Assembly: GCA_043842855.1 (NCBI GenBank)
Contig: JBBPJF010000004.1
Span: 1-64,000 of the forward strand
Direction of reading: 5' to 3'
DNA from: QFNR01 sp043842855
Lineage (GTDB): Bacteria > Pseudomonadota > Gammaproteobacteria > Burkholderiales > Neisseriaceae
Length of the DNA: 64,000 nt
Shown here one piece after another: positions 46,576 to 55,175 of the stretch. The notes under the pieces were generated by a model, which saw only the letters and a list, made by a program, of their open reading frames with translations, was not told where the DNA came from and ran no database searches. How positions within the stretch are numbered: position 1 is the stretch's first letter; each line of letters starts with the position of its first letter. Both the position numbers and the translations under genes were made by a program.

Positions 46576-48751
46576 AGACGTAGCCCCATTTTTTTTTGAA
46601 GTGGCGGTTGATAAACCGTTATATCAACTATTTACTTACCAATACCACGAACCTATTAGTGTAGGGAGCCGAGTACTTGTCCCTTTTGCTAGAAAAAAAT
46701 TAGTGGGTATTGTCATTTCCCATAAAAAAAAACCTCCTAACATTAGTAAACCTATCAAATCAATTGAACTGGTTCTGCAAGATCCCCTATGCTTCCCTCA
46801 AGAGTGGATCGATCTGATTCAATTTACTTCTAGTTATTATCTTTATCCCATTGGCCAAACTTTCTTTCAAACTTTGCCTGTAGCACTCAAACGCCCTAAG
46901 CCAATTAAGGAATGCAAGACACCCACTCAGTTTTATCATTGGGCAGAGACCAGCAAACAACCAGCCCCACGCAATGCTAATTTACAGGCCCTATTAGATG
47001 CACTGAAAACAGGTTGGATTTCACTTACAGAAGCTAAACATCTCCATCCTCGAGCTTCTTTTTACCTAAAAAAGTATCAGGAGGATGGACTCGTTACCTC
47101 CCGAAGCATATCTGAACTTTATCACCATGAGCAACGTCAACTTAAGGAACTCAATACACAACAAAAAAAGGCAAGTCAAACTATACTTAAGCAGCTACAT
47201 CATTTTCGAGCTTTTCTTCTATTTGGAGTAACTGGTAGTGGAAAAACTGAGGTTTACTTTCACCTTATCCAAGCGGTGCTTCAACAAAAAAAGCAGGTAT
47301 TAATTCTTCTGCCTATTATTAATCTTGCACCCCAATTCCTAGTACGTCTCCAAGAAATATTTCCTGAAATCTCCATTGCTGTACTGCATAGTCAAGTACC
47401 TCAGTCAAAACGGCTAGAAAACTACCTTAATGCAGCTAAAGGTAATAGCCAGGTTATTATTGGCACACGATTAGCTATTTTTACTCCGATACTCCACTTA
47501 GGTTTAATTATAGTAGATGAAGAACATGATGAATCTTTTAAACAGAATAATGAATTACGCTATCAGGCACGCGATCTTGCAGTCTGGAGAGCTCAATATA
47601 ACCAATGCCCTGTCGTTTTAGGTTCAGCTACCCCTAGTTTAGGCACTTGGTATCAGGCAACCCGAGGACAGTACGAATTGCTCACGCTTCCTCATAGAGC
47701 AGTTAAAGAAGCAAGTAGCCCACAGGTAGAATTAATCTCTACCCAGCATATAAAATTGTTCAATGGCTGCCATCCCTATATATGGGAAAGTATTAAACAA
47801 GAAATCGAACAAAAAAAATTAGTCTTGGTCTATTTAAACCGCCGTGGCTACGCTCCTGCTATCGTATGTTTTGAATGTGGATACAGCTTTACATGTGAAT
47901 ACTGTAGTACTAAGCTGGTTTATCACCAACAACAGAAAGTTTTGCGGTGTCATCATTGCGACTATAAACGTACAGTACCAGAGTTTTGCCCTAGTTGTGG
48001 ACATCAAGAGCTTACGCCGCTTGGTTGGGGTACTGAAAGAATTAAAGAAAGCCTACATGAACGTTTCCCGTCGGCTCGAATTGTCCGTGTTGATAGCGAT
48101 ACTATATCTAGCCCAAAGGAATGGCAGGTTATCTACGAGGAGATTTTAGCCAATCGGGTAGATATCCTGGTTGGAACGCAGATTTTAGCTAAGGGGCACG
48201 ATTTTAAGCAACTCAGTCTGGTAGTGGTTCTCAACGCAGATAGTAGTTTGTTCAGTGCTGACTACCGAGCTACAGAAAAACTATTCAGTGAACTAATGCA
48301 GGTGGCAGGACGGCCAGGTAGGCATATTAACCGAAGTAAGGTATTGATCCAAAGTCAGTTTATTGAACACAATCTATTTCAATCCTTACAGAAACAGGAT
48401 TATCCACGATTTGCACAACAACAATTAAAGGAAAGACTAGTATTTGAATTTCCTCCGCAATACCACTACATCGCTGTTAAAGCACAGCATCTTCACTACC
48501 TTACTGCAGAACAATTTTTAAAAGAAATAAAACAAGCACTCCTTCCGCCACCTACAGTCAAAATTGTCGGCCCAGTTCCAATGAACAGAATTAAACTTGC
48601 CAATTTAGAACGATCTATCCTTTATTTGATTTCAAATCAAAGGATCCCCTTACATCAATTAGCTAAAGTTGCTCTAGGGAAAATTTTAGTTTTACAGTCA
48701 CGCTACCGTCAGGTTAAATGGTCTATTGATGTAGACCCCTACGATACCTAA
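46565..48751 (+). CDS. priA: Primosomal replication restart helicase PriA
   Basis: A 3'-5' superfamily 2 helicase that reloads the replisome at stalled forks. The 728 residues show the N-terminal DNA-binding domain, Walker A FGVTGSGKTEVY, DEEHD, and the PriA zinc-binding insertion with eight cysteines (CFECGY, CEYCS, CHHCDY, CPSCGH). Motifs V and VI (LVGTQILAKGHDF, QVAGRPGR) follow. Length matches E. coli (732). The ATG overlaps the yihY-like stop by 11 bases, so the pair is probably coupled. Confidence 0.96.
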   Translation: MCAKDVAPFFFEVAVDKPLYQLFTYQYHEPISVGSRVLVPFARKKLVGIVISHKKKPPNISKPIKSIELVLQDPLCFPQEWIDLIQFTSSYYLYPIGQTFFQTLPVALKRPKPIKECKTPTQFYHWAETSKQPAPRNANLQALLDALKTGWISLTEAKHLHPRASFYLKKYQEDGLVTSRSISELYHHEQRQLKELNTQQKKASQTILKQLHHFRAFLLFGVTGSGKTEVYFHLIQAVLQQKKQVLILLPIINLAPQFLVRLQEIFPEISIAVLHSQVPQSKRLENYLNAAKGNSQVIIGTRLAIFTPILHLGLIIVDEEHDESFKQNNELRYQARDLAVWRAQYNQCPVVLGSATPSLGTWYQATRGQYELLTLPHRAVKEASSPQVELISTQHIKLFNGCHPYIWESIKQEIEQKKLVLVYLNRRGYAPAIVCFECGYSFTCEYCSTKLVYHQQQKVLRCHHCDYKRTVPEFCPSCGHQELTPLGWGTERIKESLHERFPSARIVRVDSDTISSPKEWQVIYEEILANRVDILVGTQILAKGHDFKQLSLVVVLNADSSLFSADYRATEKLFSELMQVAGRPGRHINRSKVLIQSQFIEHNLFQSLQKQDYPRFAQQQLKERLVFEFPPQYHYIAVKAQHLHYLTAEQFLKEIKQALLPPPTVKIVGPVPMNRIKLANLERSILYLISNQRIPLHQLAKVALGKILVLQSRYRQVKWSIDVDPYDT

Positions 48752-48783
48752 GGGTATCCAGCTCAAAAAATAAAATAAACTGT

Positions 48784-48789
48784 TATAAT
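48784..48789 (+). promoter_or_regulatory. Candidate -10 element for secB
   Basis: A perfect TATAAT lies 41 bases before the secB ATG in the short gap after priA. No good -35 hexamer is found 16 to 18 bases upstream (GCTCAA at 17). The element would allow secB to be transcribed separately from priA. Confidence 0.4.
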
Positions 48790-48830
48790 CGGCTCCATTT
48801 AAACATCTTTAACAAACATAGAGGAGTGTT

Positions 48831-49286
48831 ATGGCTACTACAGATACAGAAACTCAGGCTTCGGAAGAAAGAGTATTTAGCATAGAAAATATTTTTATCA
48901 AGAACCTCTCTATGGAGTCACCTAGAGTACCCGGGGTATTCTTTGAAAATCTTCAGCCAGAAATCGATATTAAATTCAACCTCAGTTCTCAAGTGGTTAA
49001 AGATCATTTTTATGAGAGCACCATCACCACGACGGTCACCGCCAAAGATAGTAACACAGTGATTTTCTTATGTGAGGCCTCCCAAAGTGGTATTTTTAGG
49101 ATGGAAAATATCGATGATCAAACTATCGAGTACCTTTTAAAGGTTACCTGTCCATCCATTTTGTTTCCCTACCTTCGGGAGATAGTCTCTCACACAATTA
49201 ATTCAGCAGGTTTCCCTCCCATCTATCTAGCTCCTATTAACTTTGAAGCAATGTATCAACAGCAACTAGAAAATCAGGCGCATTAG
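48831..49286 (+). CDS. secB: Protein-export chaperone SecB
   Basis: Tetrameric chaperone that holds preproteins unfolded and delivers them to SecA. The 151 residues contain IFIKNLSMESPRVP, the FLCEASQSGIFRM strand, a conserved CPSILFPYLREIVS region, and GFPPIYLAPINFEAMY at the end, all typical of SecB. GAGGAG sits four bases before the ATG. Its position next to priA and mgtE differs from the grxC-secB-gpsA order of enterics. Confidence 0.96.
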   Translation: MATTDTETQASEERVFSIENIFIKNLSMESPRVPGVFFENLQPEIDIKFNLSSQVVKDHFYESTITTTVTAKDSNTVIFLCEASQSGIFRMENIDDQTIEYLLKVTCPSILFPYLREIVSHTINSAGFPPIYLAPINFEAMYQQQLENQAH

Positions 49287-49295
49287 CTTGGCTCA

Positions 49296-49331
49296 AGGAA
49301 GGAACGCTCTACTGTTCAGGGGTTCTTTCCT
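49296..49331. terminator. Hairpin between convergent secB and mgtE
   Basis: AGGAAGGAAC (49296-49305 region) pairs with GTTCTTTCCT (ending 49331) over ten bases with one G-U pair and a loop of about 16 bases. U-tracts are weak on both sides, so termination efficiency is uncertain. It lies between the two convergent stops, where a shared terminator is expected. Confidence 0.5.
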
Positions 49332-49336
49332 AAGTT

Positions 49337-50674
49337 TCATAATAAAGTCCCTGACAAAACTACCATAGCAACTAAAAAATAAATTACAAGTCCAGTAACA
49401 TCCACTAAAGTAGCGACAAAAGGGGCAGAAGAAGTAGCAGGGTCAAGTTTAAGTAGTTTTAGAACAAAAGGAATCATAGCGCCAGAAACCGTACCCCATA
49501 AAGCTACGCCTATAAGAGAAAAAGCTACGGTAAACGCTACACGAATGGTATGTATTCCATAGTTAAACCATCCCAGCCATTGCCAAAGTTCAACCCGGAA
49601 AAACCCAATTATAGCCAGGGTGAGACCCAGCATTAATCCCATTGCAATTTCTCGACGTAAAATTTTAGTCCAATCCTTCAGTTTAATTTCTTGCAAGGCT
49701 AAAGCTCGTACAATCAAAGTAGTAGCTTGAGAACCAGTATTTCCACCACTTGAAATAATTAGGGGGATAAACAAAGCAAGGATAATGGCCTTTTCCAACT
49801 GATGTTCAAAATAACCCATTGCGCTTGCGGTTAACATCTCACCTATAAAAAGTACTACCAGCCAACCAGCCCGTTTTTTATACAATTCAAACAAAGAAAT
49901 AGTTGAATAAGATGTATCTAAAGCGCCTACTCCACCAAATTTCTGGATATCTTCAGTCATTTCCTCAGTTAGGACGTCTATGATATCGTCAGAAGTGACA
50001 ATTCCTACTAGAACGCCTGCTTTAGTTACTACTGGTAAAGCAGAAAGATCATACTTTTTGAACACCTGAGCCCCAGCCTCTTGAGACATAGTGCTGGTAA
50101 GTGCTTCAAAATTGTAATCACATAAATCTGCTACCAAGCTATTTGGATCTGCCATGAGAATATTCCCAATAGGTATATCATCCAATAACACATGATTGTT
50201 ATCGACCACATAGATCATATTTAATGTTTCGGCAATCTTTCCGTGGCGTTTAATGTGGTCCAATACACGACTCACTGTCCAATCAGTTTTTACACGAATG
50301 TAGTAGGGTGTCATGAGTCTGGCTACAGAATTCTCTGGATAACCTAGCAACTTAAGTGCCACACCTCTTTGTCGCTCATCTAATAAATTGATTGTTTCTT
50401 TGATCAACTCATCAGGAAGATCTAGAAAAAAGTCTGTTCTATCATCCGGAGCCATCCTATTAAGAAGCTCTTTAGTATCTTGCTCTCCTAATGCTTTGAT
50501 AATGTTCCTTTGTAAAGTAGAGTTTAAATAACTAAATACTTCTATCTTGACGTTTTTTGGCAGATTATAGAAAGCCAGCAGCCTGTCTTTGGGTTCTAAT
50601 TCTGCTAGTTTTTCTGCGATATCATTGGGATGCTTGGTTTCTAAGCTTTCTACAGATTCTTTTTTTGAGTACAC
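49337..50674 (-). CDS. mgtE: Magnesium transporter MgtE
   Basis: Gated magnesium channel of 445 residues. The N-terminal helical MgtE-N domain is followed by a CBS pair (about residues 130-250), a connecting helix and five C-terminal hydrophobic segments. The pore signature PLIISSGGNTGSQATTL is present, as is the acidic P-ATSSAPFVATLVDVTG region. GTG is the likely start with AGGA upstream. No magnesium riboswitch is evident in the 110 bases upstream. Confidence 0.93.
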   Translation of the reverse strand: MYSKKESVESLETKHPNDIAEKLAELEPKDRLLAFYNLPKNVKIEVFSYLNSTLQRNIIKALGEQDTKELLNRMAPDDRTDFFLDLPDELIKETINLLDERQRGVALKLLGYPENSVARLMTPYYIRVKTDWTVSRVLDHIKRHGKIAETLNMIYVVDNNHVLLDDIPIGNILMADPNSLVADLCDYNFEALTSTMSQEAGAQVFKKYDLSALPVVTKAGVLVGIVTSDDIIDVLTEEMTEDIQKFGGVGALDTSYSTISLFELYKKRAGWLVVLFIGEMLTASAMGYFEHQLEKAIILALFIPLIISSGGNTGSQATTLIVRALALQEIKLKDWTKILRREIAMGLMLGLTLAIIGFFRVELWQWLGWFNYGIHTIRVAFTVAFSLIGVALWGTVSGAMIPFVLKLLKLDPATSSAPFVATLVDVTGLVIYFLVAMVVLSGTLL

Positions 50675-50784
50675 GCGTTCAATTCCTAAATTGGTTGTTC
50701 AACGAAAGACCCCTGGATACACTGGTTTGACAGGGCAGCACAAAGTATCCTATGATAGGGACAAGCATAGTTTTGGCCCATTGT

Positions 50785-51123
50785 ATGTCAAAATATTATA
50801 TTCTGCTTGCTCTTGCTATTCTTTTTGAGGTGATGGGTACACTTTTGTTAAAGTTAACTGCTAATTTCCAACACCTCGTCTATGCACCTCTAGTTACACT
50901 AGCATATGTAGCTAGTTTTATACTGTTTGGGTTTGCTTTGAGAGGTATTTCAGTCAGTATGGCTTACGCTATTTGGTGTGGTTTAGGCATCCTTAGTATG
51001 ACTTGCCTTGATAAATTTTTCTATCAAGAGCGGTTTGACGCTCTCGCCTTTATCGGACTTGGGCTAGTTATTTTCGGGGTGCTGTGTCTAACCTTATCTA
51101 GGAATGTGGAGTTACCCAAATAA
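50785..51123 (+). CDS. Small multidrug resistance (SMR) family transporter
   Basis: A 112-residue four-helix membrane protein of the EmrE/SMR family. The essential glutamate is in AILFEVMGTLLLK (about residue 13), and the GISVSMAYAIWCGLGI segment resembles EmrE-like drug and polyamine exporters more than guanidinium-type Gdx. The substrate is not assigned. The ATG at 50785 starts the first helix; an in-frame start 33 bases earlier would add a non-family extension. iscX begins at its last stop base. Confidence 0.85.
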   Translation: MSKYYILLALAILFEVMGTLLLKLTANFQHLVYAPLVTLAYVASFILFGFALRGISVSMAYAIWCGLGILSMTCLDKFFYQERFDALAFIGLGLVIFGVLCLTLSRNVELPK

Positions 51124-51317
51124 TGAGGTGGACTGACTATCGAGAGATTGCAGCGCTCTTGGCAGAACATTATCCAGAGGTTGATCCCCAGCAGGTTCGT
51201 TTTAGCCAGCTGCGCAGCTGGGTGCTGACGTTGCCTGAATTTACCGATAATCCTGATTATTGTGGAGAAAGAGTATTGGAAGCAATACAACAGGCCTGGA
51301 TGGACGAAGTCAGTTGA
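51123..51317 (+). CDS. iscX: Iron-sulfur assembly accessory protein IscX
   Basis: A 64-residue acidic protein that in E. coli binds IscS and iron and tunes cluster assembly. RWTDYREIAALL at the start, PQQVRFSQLRSWVLTLPEF and EAIQQAWMDE at the end match IscX closely. It normally ends the isc operon (iscSUA-hscBA-fdx-iscX), yet here it follows an SMR transporter with a one-base overlap (TAATG), so it has been separated from its usual partners. Confidence 0.9.
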   Translation: MRWTDYREIAALLAEHYPEVDPQQVRFSQLRSWVLTLPEFTDNPDYCGERVLEAIQQAWMDEVS

Positions 51318-51335
51318 ATGTATCTCCAAAGTGCT

Positions 51336-51806
51336 CTAACCAACCTCGTGTGGATTTAACCGCGGGTTTTCTTCTGGCCCAAGCTGTATAAGCTTTCTAA
51401 GGGTGGTGATGTATTCATTGACGTCGAAACCTCTTCCATGGAGTTGCGCCTTCCAGATCATGTCAGTCAACGCATCCATCATCTTATGCTCAGCGGCATG
51501 CCAGCCTCCAGTTCGCTCGATCAAACGCGTGTGGATGAGGGCAATCCCGGGTGGCTGATCGATAGAAATCTGCTCTTGCAAGGATAAATGTAAAGAAATG
51601 TGTAAGAAGGGATTAGACTGCGCCTCCGAGCCAGTCCACACCCGCTCAATATACTTCTCTACTTCCTCCAAATAACTATAATACTCAGGGTGAGCAGAAA
51701 TAATTTTCAGTACTTTCTGCTCCATGGGAGAAAGGTGAAGATCAAAGCGGCGGGCCCACACCTTAGCAAAAAAACGCCGCACCTCCGCAGAATTGATATC
51801 AAACAA
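51336..51806 (-). CDS. DUF1841 family protein
   Basis: A 156-residue soluble protein of the DUF1841 family. Recognisable parts are the N-terminal FFAKVW segment, LSPMEQKVLKIISAHPEY, NPFLHISLHLSLQEQ with conserved histidines, and AEHKMMDALTDMIW. The function is unknown; the histidines and acidic residues suggest metal binding, but this is inference. TTG appears to be the start, six bases after the ribB stop, so it is probably coupled to ribB. Confidence 0.82.
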   Translation of the reverse strand: MFDINSAEVRRFFAKVWARRFDLHLSPMEQKVLKIISAHPEYYSYLEEVEKYIERVWTGSEAQSNPFLHISLHLSLQEQISIDQPPGIALIHTRLIERTGGWHAAEHKMMDALTDMIWKAQLHGRGFDVNEYITTLRKLIQLGPEENPRLNPHEVG

Positions 51807-51812
51807 ATCTAT

Positions 51813-52427
51813 TTAAACCAAAGAGTTACGGTAAGTAATTAAATCTGCGATAGTAGCCAAGTGAAGCTTAAACTTTTTCGCAAATTCCAGTAGATCAGGC
51901 ATACGGGCCATAGTCCCATCCTCCTTTAAAATTTCACAAATCACAGCTCCTGGCCTAAACCCCGCTAAAACTGCCAGGTCTACCCCAGCTTCTGTATGTC
52001 CGGGCCTTTCCAAAACACCGTTAGAGGCTGCTCTTAGCGGAAATATATGACCTGGTTGGACGAGATCATCCGCAGAAGCCAAGGGGTTGATAGCTGCCAG
52101 TATCGTGGCTGCTCTATCGTACGTAGAAATACCTGTGGTAACTCCTTCTTTTGCCTCGATAGAAACAGTAAAATTGGTGTGATGCTTAGAACAATTACAT
52201 TGAGTCATCAACGGCAAGGCCAACTGGTCAACTATGCTAGGGGCCAGAGGCATGCATACCAGCCCTCTTCCATGGGTCACCATAAAATTAATAGCCTCTG
52301 GGGTGACTTTCTCTGCAGCCATTACCAAATCACCTTCATTCTCGCGATTGGCATCATCCACTAAGATAACGATCTTTCCATCTTTAATGGACCCGATTAC
52401 CTCTGGAATACTGCTGATATCTGCCAT
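51813..52427 (-). CDS. ribB: 3,4-dihydroxy-2-butanone-4-phosphate synthase
   Basis: Makes the four-carbon precursor of riboflavin from ribulose 5-phosphate. The 204 residues are the monofunctional DHBP synthase domain: DDANRENEGDL with catalytic acidic residues, THGRGLVCMPL, FTVSIEAKEGVTTGIS, and GHTEAGVDL. No GTP cyclohydrolase II domain follows, so RibA must be separate. I saw no FMN riboswitch in the 155-base gap to divergent pyrG. Confidence 0.93.
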   Translation of the reverse strand: MADISSIPEVIGSIKDGKIVILVDDANRENEGDLVMAAEKVTPEAINFMVTHGRGLVCMPLAPSIVDQLALPLMTQCNCSKHHTNFTVSIEAKEGVTTGISTYDRAATILAAINPLASADDLVQPGHIFPLRAASNGVLERPGHTEAGVDLAVLAGFRPGAVICEILKEDGTMARMPDLLEFAKKFKLHLATIADLITYRNSLV

Positions 52428-52528
52428 ACACCCATACCCCTCCCAGCTACTAGCTAGCTAAACCTGTGCCATTGTAATACTATTGAGAAAATAACAAAAG
52501 TAAGTTCTGTTTTCTAATCCCTACATAA

Positions 52529-52557
52529 TTAACAGAATGGGGATTATCAGTTAGAAT
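52529..52557 (+). promoter_or_regulatory. Sigma70-type promoter of pyrG
   Basis: TTAACA (52529-52534), a 17-base spacer and TAGAAT (52552-52557) match the consensus at five of six positions each with ideal spacing. It lies 25 bases before the pyrG ATG, giving a very short leader. Confidence 0.6.
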
Positions 52558-52582
52558 GGGCCTTATTCTCTAAAGAAATTTC

Positions 52583-54256
52583 ATGATTAAGTTTATTTTC
52601 GTTACTGGTGGAGTAATTTCTTCACTAGGCAAGGGTATTTGTGCTGCTTCCATTGCTGCAATTTTAGAATCTAGGGGACTCAAGGTCACTATCATTAAGT
52701 TAGATCCTTATATCAACGTGGATCCAGGAACCATGAGTCCTTTCCAACATGGAGAGGTTTTTGTAACTGAAGATGGAGCTGAAACAGATCTTGATCTCGG
52801 CCACTATGAGCGTTTTATTCGTTCCACCATGCAGCAAAAGAATAATTTCACTAGTGGACAAGTATATGAAACTGTCATTACTAAGGAAAGACGGGGTGAT
52901 TACTTAGGCAGAACCGTTCAGGTTATTCCTCATATTACTGATGAAATTAAGCGAAAAATTCACTATGGCGCCAATGGAAAACAACTTGCTATCGTAGAGA
53001 TTGGTGGCACAGTCGGAGACATCGAATCACTACCTTTCCTTGAAGCTATTCGCCAAATGCGCAGCCAGTTAGGGCGGCATAATACACTTTTTGTACATCT
53101 ATCTTATGTACCCTATATTCCATCTGCAGGAGAGATGAAAACTAAACCTACACAGCATTCTGTTAAAGAGCTGCGTGAAATTGGTATTCAGCCTGATCTT
53201 TTAGTCTGTCGTATGGATAGGAAGCTACCTCAACCTGAGCAACAAAAGATTGCATTATTTTGTAATGTAGATGAAAAAGCAGTTATTAGCTGCTACGATT
53301 CAGACTCCATCTATAAAATTCCCCAAATGCTGCATGAACAGGGTATTGATAAAATTATTTGCGAACAGCTGCAACTCAACGTACAGGAGGCTGATCTTAC
53401 AGAATGGAATAAAATAGTCTATGCCATTGATCACCCTGAACATAGCGTAAAAATTGTCATGGTGGGTAAATATGTTGAATTAACTGAATCTTATAAATCA
53501 CTCTCTGAGGCGCTTGTACACGCTGCCATTCATACTAAGACAAAAGTGCATATCAAATATTTAGATAGTGAAAGTATTGAAAATGGAGATAGAACGCAGC
53601 TTGACACAATATTACAAGATGCTGATGCCATACTAGTTCCTGGGGGATTTGGTACCAGAGGAGTAGAAGGCAAAATTTCTACTGTAGCTTATGCCAGAGC
53701 ACGAAAAATACCCTTCCTAGGAATCTGCTTAGGTATGCAGATTGCCGTGATCGAATACGCACGACATCAGGCTGGACTCATAGAAGCGAATTCTACAGAG
53801 TTTGATCCAAAAACTCCTTATCCTGTCATCGCTTTGGCTAATGAATGGCATGACTTACAGGGAACTATCCATAAAAGAAATGAGACCAGTCAACTAGGAG
53901 GCACCATGCGACTAGGAGCACAGGTCTGTCGACTGAAACCTCATAGCTTGGCTCGTCGTATTTATCAAAGTGATACCATCAAGGAGCGTCACAGACACCG
54001 CTATGAAGTCAACAACCGTTATCTTTCAGTTCTGGAAGAGGCTGGTTTAACGATAAGCGGCTACTCTACTGGACCAGAAAAATTAGTGGAAACTATAGAG
54101 CTAGACAATCACCCTTGGTTTTTTGCCTGTCAATTTCATCCTGAATTTACTTCTAATCCACGAGATGGCCATCCTCTTTTTATTTCTTTCCTTAAAGCAG
54201 CGCTGCAACATCAAATTTATTCACGAGAAAAAAATCATGAAGTTATGTCAATTTGA
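52583..54256 (+). CDS. pyrG: CTP synthase
   Basis: Aminates UTP to CTP using glutamine. The 557 residues show the N-terminal synthase domain (FVTGGVISSLGKGI, KLDPYINVDPGTMSPFQHGEV) and the C-terminal glutaminase domain with catalytic cysteine in LGICLGMQIAVIE and the His-Glu of CQFHPEF. Length compares with 545 in E. coli. It precedes kdsA and overlaps it by 20 bases, part of the conserved pyrG-kdsA-eno order, although eno is missing here. Confidence 0.97.
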   Translation: MIKFIFVTGGVISSLGKGICAASIAAILESRGLKVTIIKLDPYINVDPGTMSPFQHGEVFVTEDGAETDLDLGHYERFIRSTMQQKNNFTSGQVYETVITKERRGDYLGRTVQVIPHITDEIKRKIHYGANGKQLAIVEIGGTVGDIESLPFLEAIRQMRSQLGRHNTLFVHLSYVPYIPSAGEMKTKPTQHSVKELREIGIQPDLLVCRMDRKLPQPEQQKIALFCNVDEKAVISCYDSDSIYKIPQMLHEQGIDKIICEQLQLNVQEADLTEWNKIVYAIDHPEHSVKIVMVGKYVELTESYKSLSEALVHAAIHTKTKVHIKYLDSESIENGDRTQLDTILQDADAILVPGGFGTRGVEGKISTVAYARARKIPFLGICLGMQIAVIEYARHQAGLIEANSTEFDPKTPYPVIALANEWHDLQGTIHKRNETSQLGGTMRLGAQVCRLKPHSLARRIYQSDTIKERHRHRYEVNNRYLSVLEEAGLTISGYSTGPEKLVETIELDNHPWFFACQFHPEFTSNPRDGHPLFISFLKAALQHQIYSREKNHEVMSI

Positions 54257-55112
54257 GGTAGGGCTGGAACAGCCTTTATTCTTAATTGCAGGACCTTGTG
54301 TGATAGAAAATAAGGCTTTAGCAATTGATACGGCTGGATATCTCAAGGAAATTACTCAAGAACTAAGTATACCTTTTATCTACAAATCCAGTTATGATAA
54401 AGCCAATCGATCTAGTGACCAATCTTTTCGAGGGCCTGGAATCGATGAAGGGTTACATATTCTCTCAGAAGTAAAAAAACAAATTCAAGTTCCAGTACTA
54501 ACAGACGTTCATAGTGAGAATGAAGTAGCTGTCGCTGCGGCAATAGTGGATGTTCTGCAAACTCCTGCCTTCTTAGCTAGACAGACTAATTTCATACATT
54601 GCGTAGCTCAAAGTGGAAAACCTGTTAATTTAAAAAAGGCCCAATTTATGGCACCTGAAGATATGATACAGGTGGTAGAAAAGGCTAGGCGAGCTGCTAT
54701 GGCGGCAAAGCTAACGCCCGATTTATTTATGGTATGCGAGAGGGGCGTTAGCTTTGGTTACCACAACTTAGTCTCAGATATGAGGAGTCTTATGACCATG
54801 AGACAAACAAATTGCCCCGTAGTATTTGATGCTACTCACTCAGTCCAGCTTCCAGGTGCACAAGGTAGTAGTTCGGGAGGGAAACGACAATTTGTACCCT
54901 TATTAGCTCGGGCAGCTGTAGCTGCGGGTATAGCGGGGCTATTTCTAGAAACACATCCGGAGCCAAAAAAAGCTAAATCAGATGGCCCCAATGCCGTGCC
55001 TATGTCGTACATCAAAGAGCTCCTGTACCAACTAAAAGAGCTCGATGCACTGGTCAAACAACGACCTCTGCTCGAGGAAAAGTTTTATAAGTACGACCAA
55101 GTTCTAAGTTAG
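54237..55112 (+). CDS. kdsA: 3-deoxy-D-manno-octulosonate 8-phosphate synthase
   Basis: Condenses phosphoenolpyruvate and arabinose 5-phosphate to Kdo 8-phosphate for the LPS inner core. The 291 residues carry IAGPCVIENK, KSSYDKANRSSD, and DATHSVQLPGAQ; the family cysteine-containing or Asn variant of the metal site is not assigned here. The start ATG at 54237 gives the normal N-terminus; upstream in-frame starts lie inside pyrG. Downstream, nagZ converges. Confidence 0.96.
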   Translation: MKLCQFEVGLEQPLFLIAGPCVIENKALAIDTAGYLKEITQELSIPFIYKSSYDKANRSSDQSFRGPGIDEGLHILSEVKKQIQVPVLTDVHSENEVAVAAAIVDVLQTPAFLARQTNFIHCVAQSGKPVNLKKAQFMAPEDMIQVVEKARRAAMAAKLTPDLFMVCERGVSFGYHNLVSDMRSLMTMRQTNCPVVFDATHSVQLPGAQGSSSGGKRQFVPLLARAAVAAGIAGLFLETHPEPKKAKSDGPNAVPMSYIKELLYQLKELDALVKQRPLLEEKFYKYDQVLS

Positions 55113-55175
55113 ACTAAAATTGGGTTTTTATACATAAACTTCTATTGAACGTAATTAAAACTTTAACCTGAGTTT

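Noticed and set aside
52428..52582. Possible FMN riboswitch before ribB
   Set aside because: The gap to pyrG is only 155 bases and conserved RFN-element stems are not visible.
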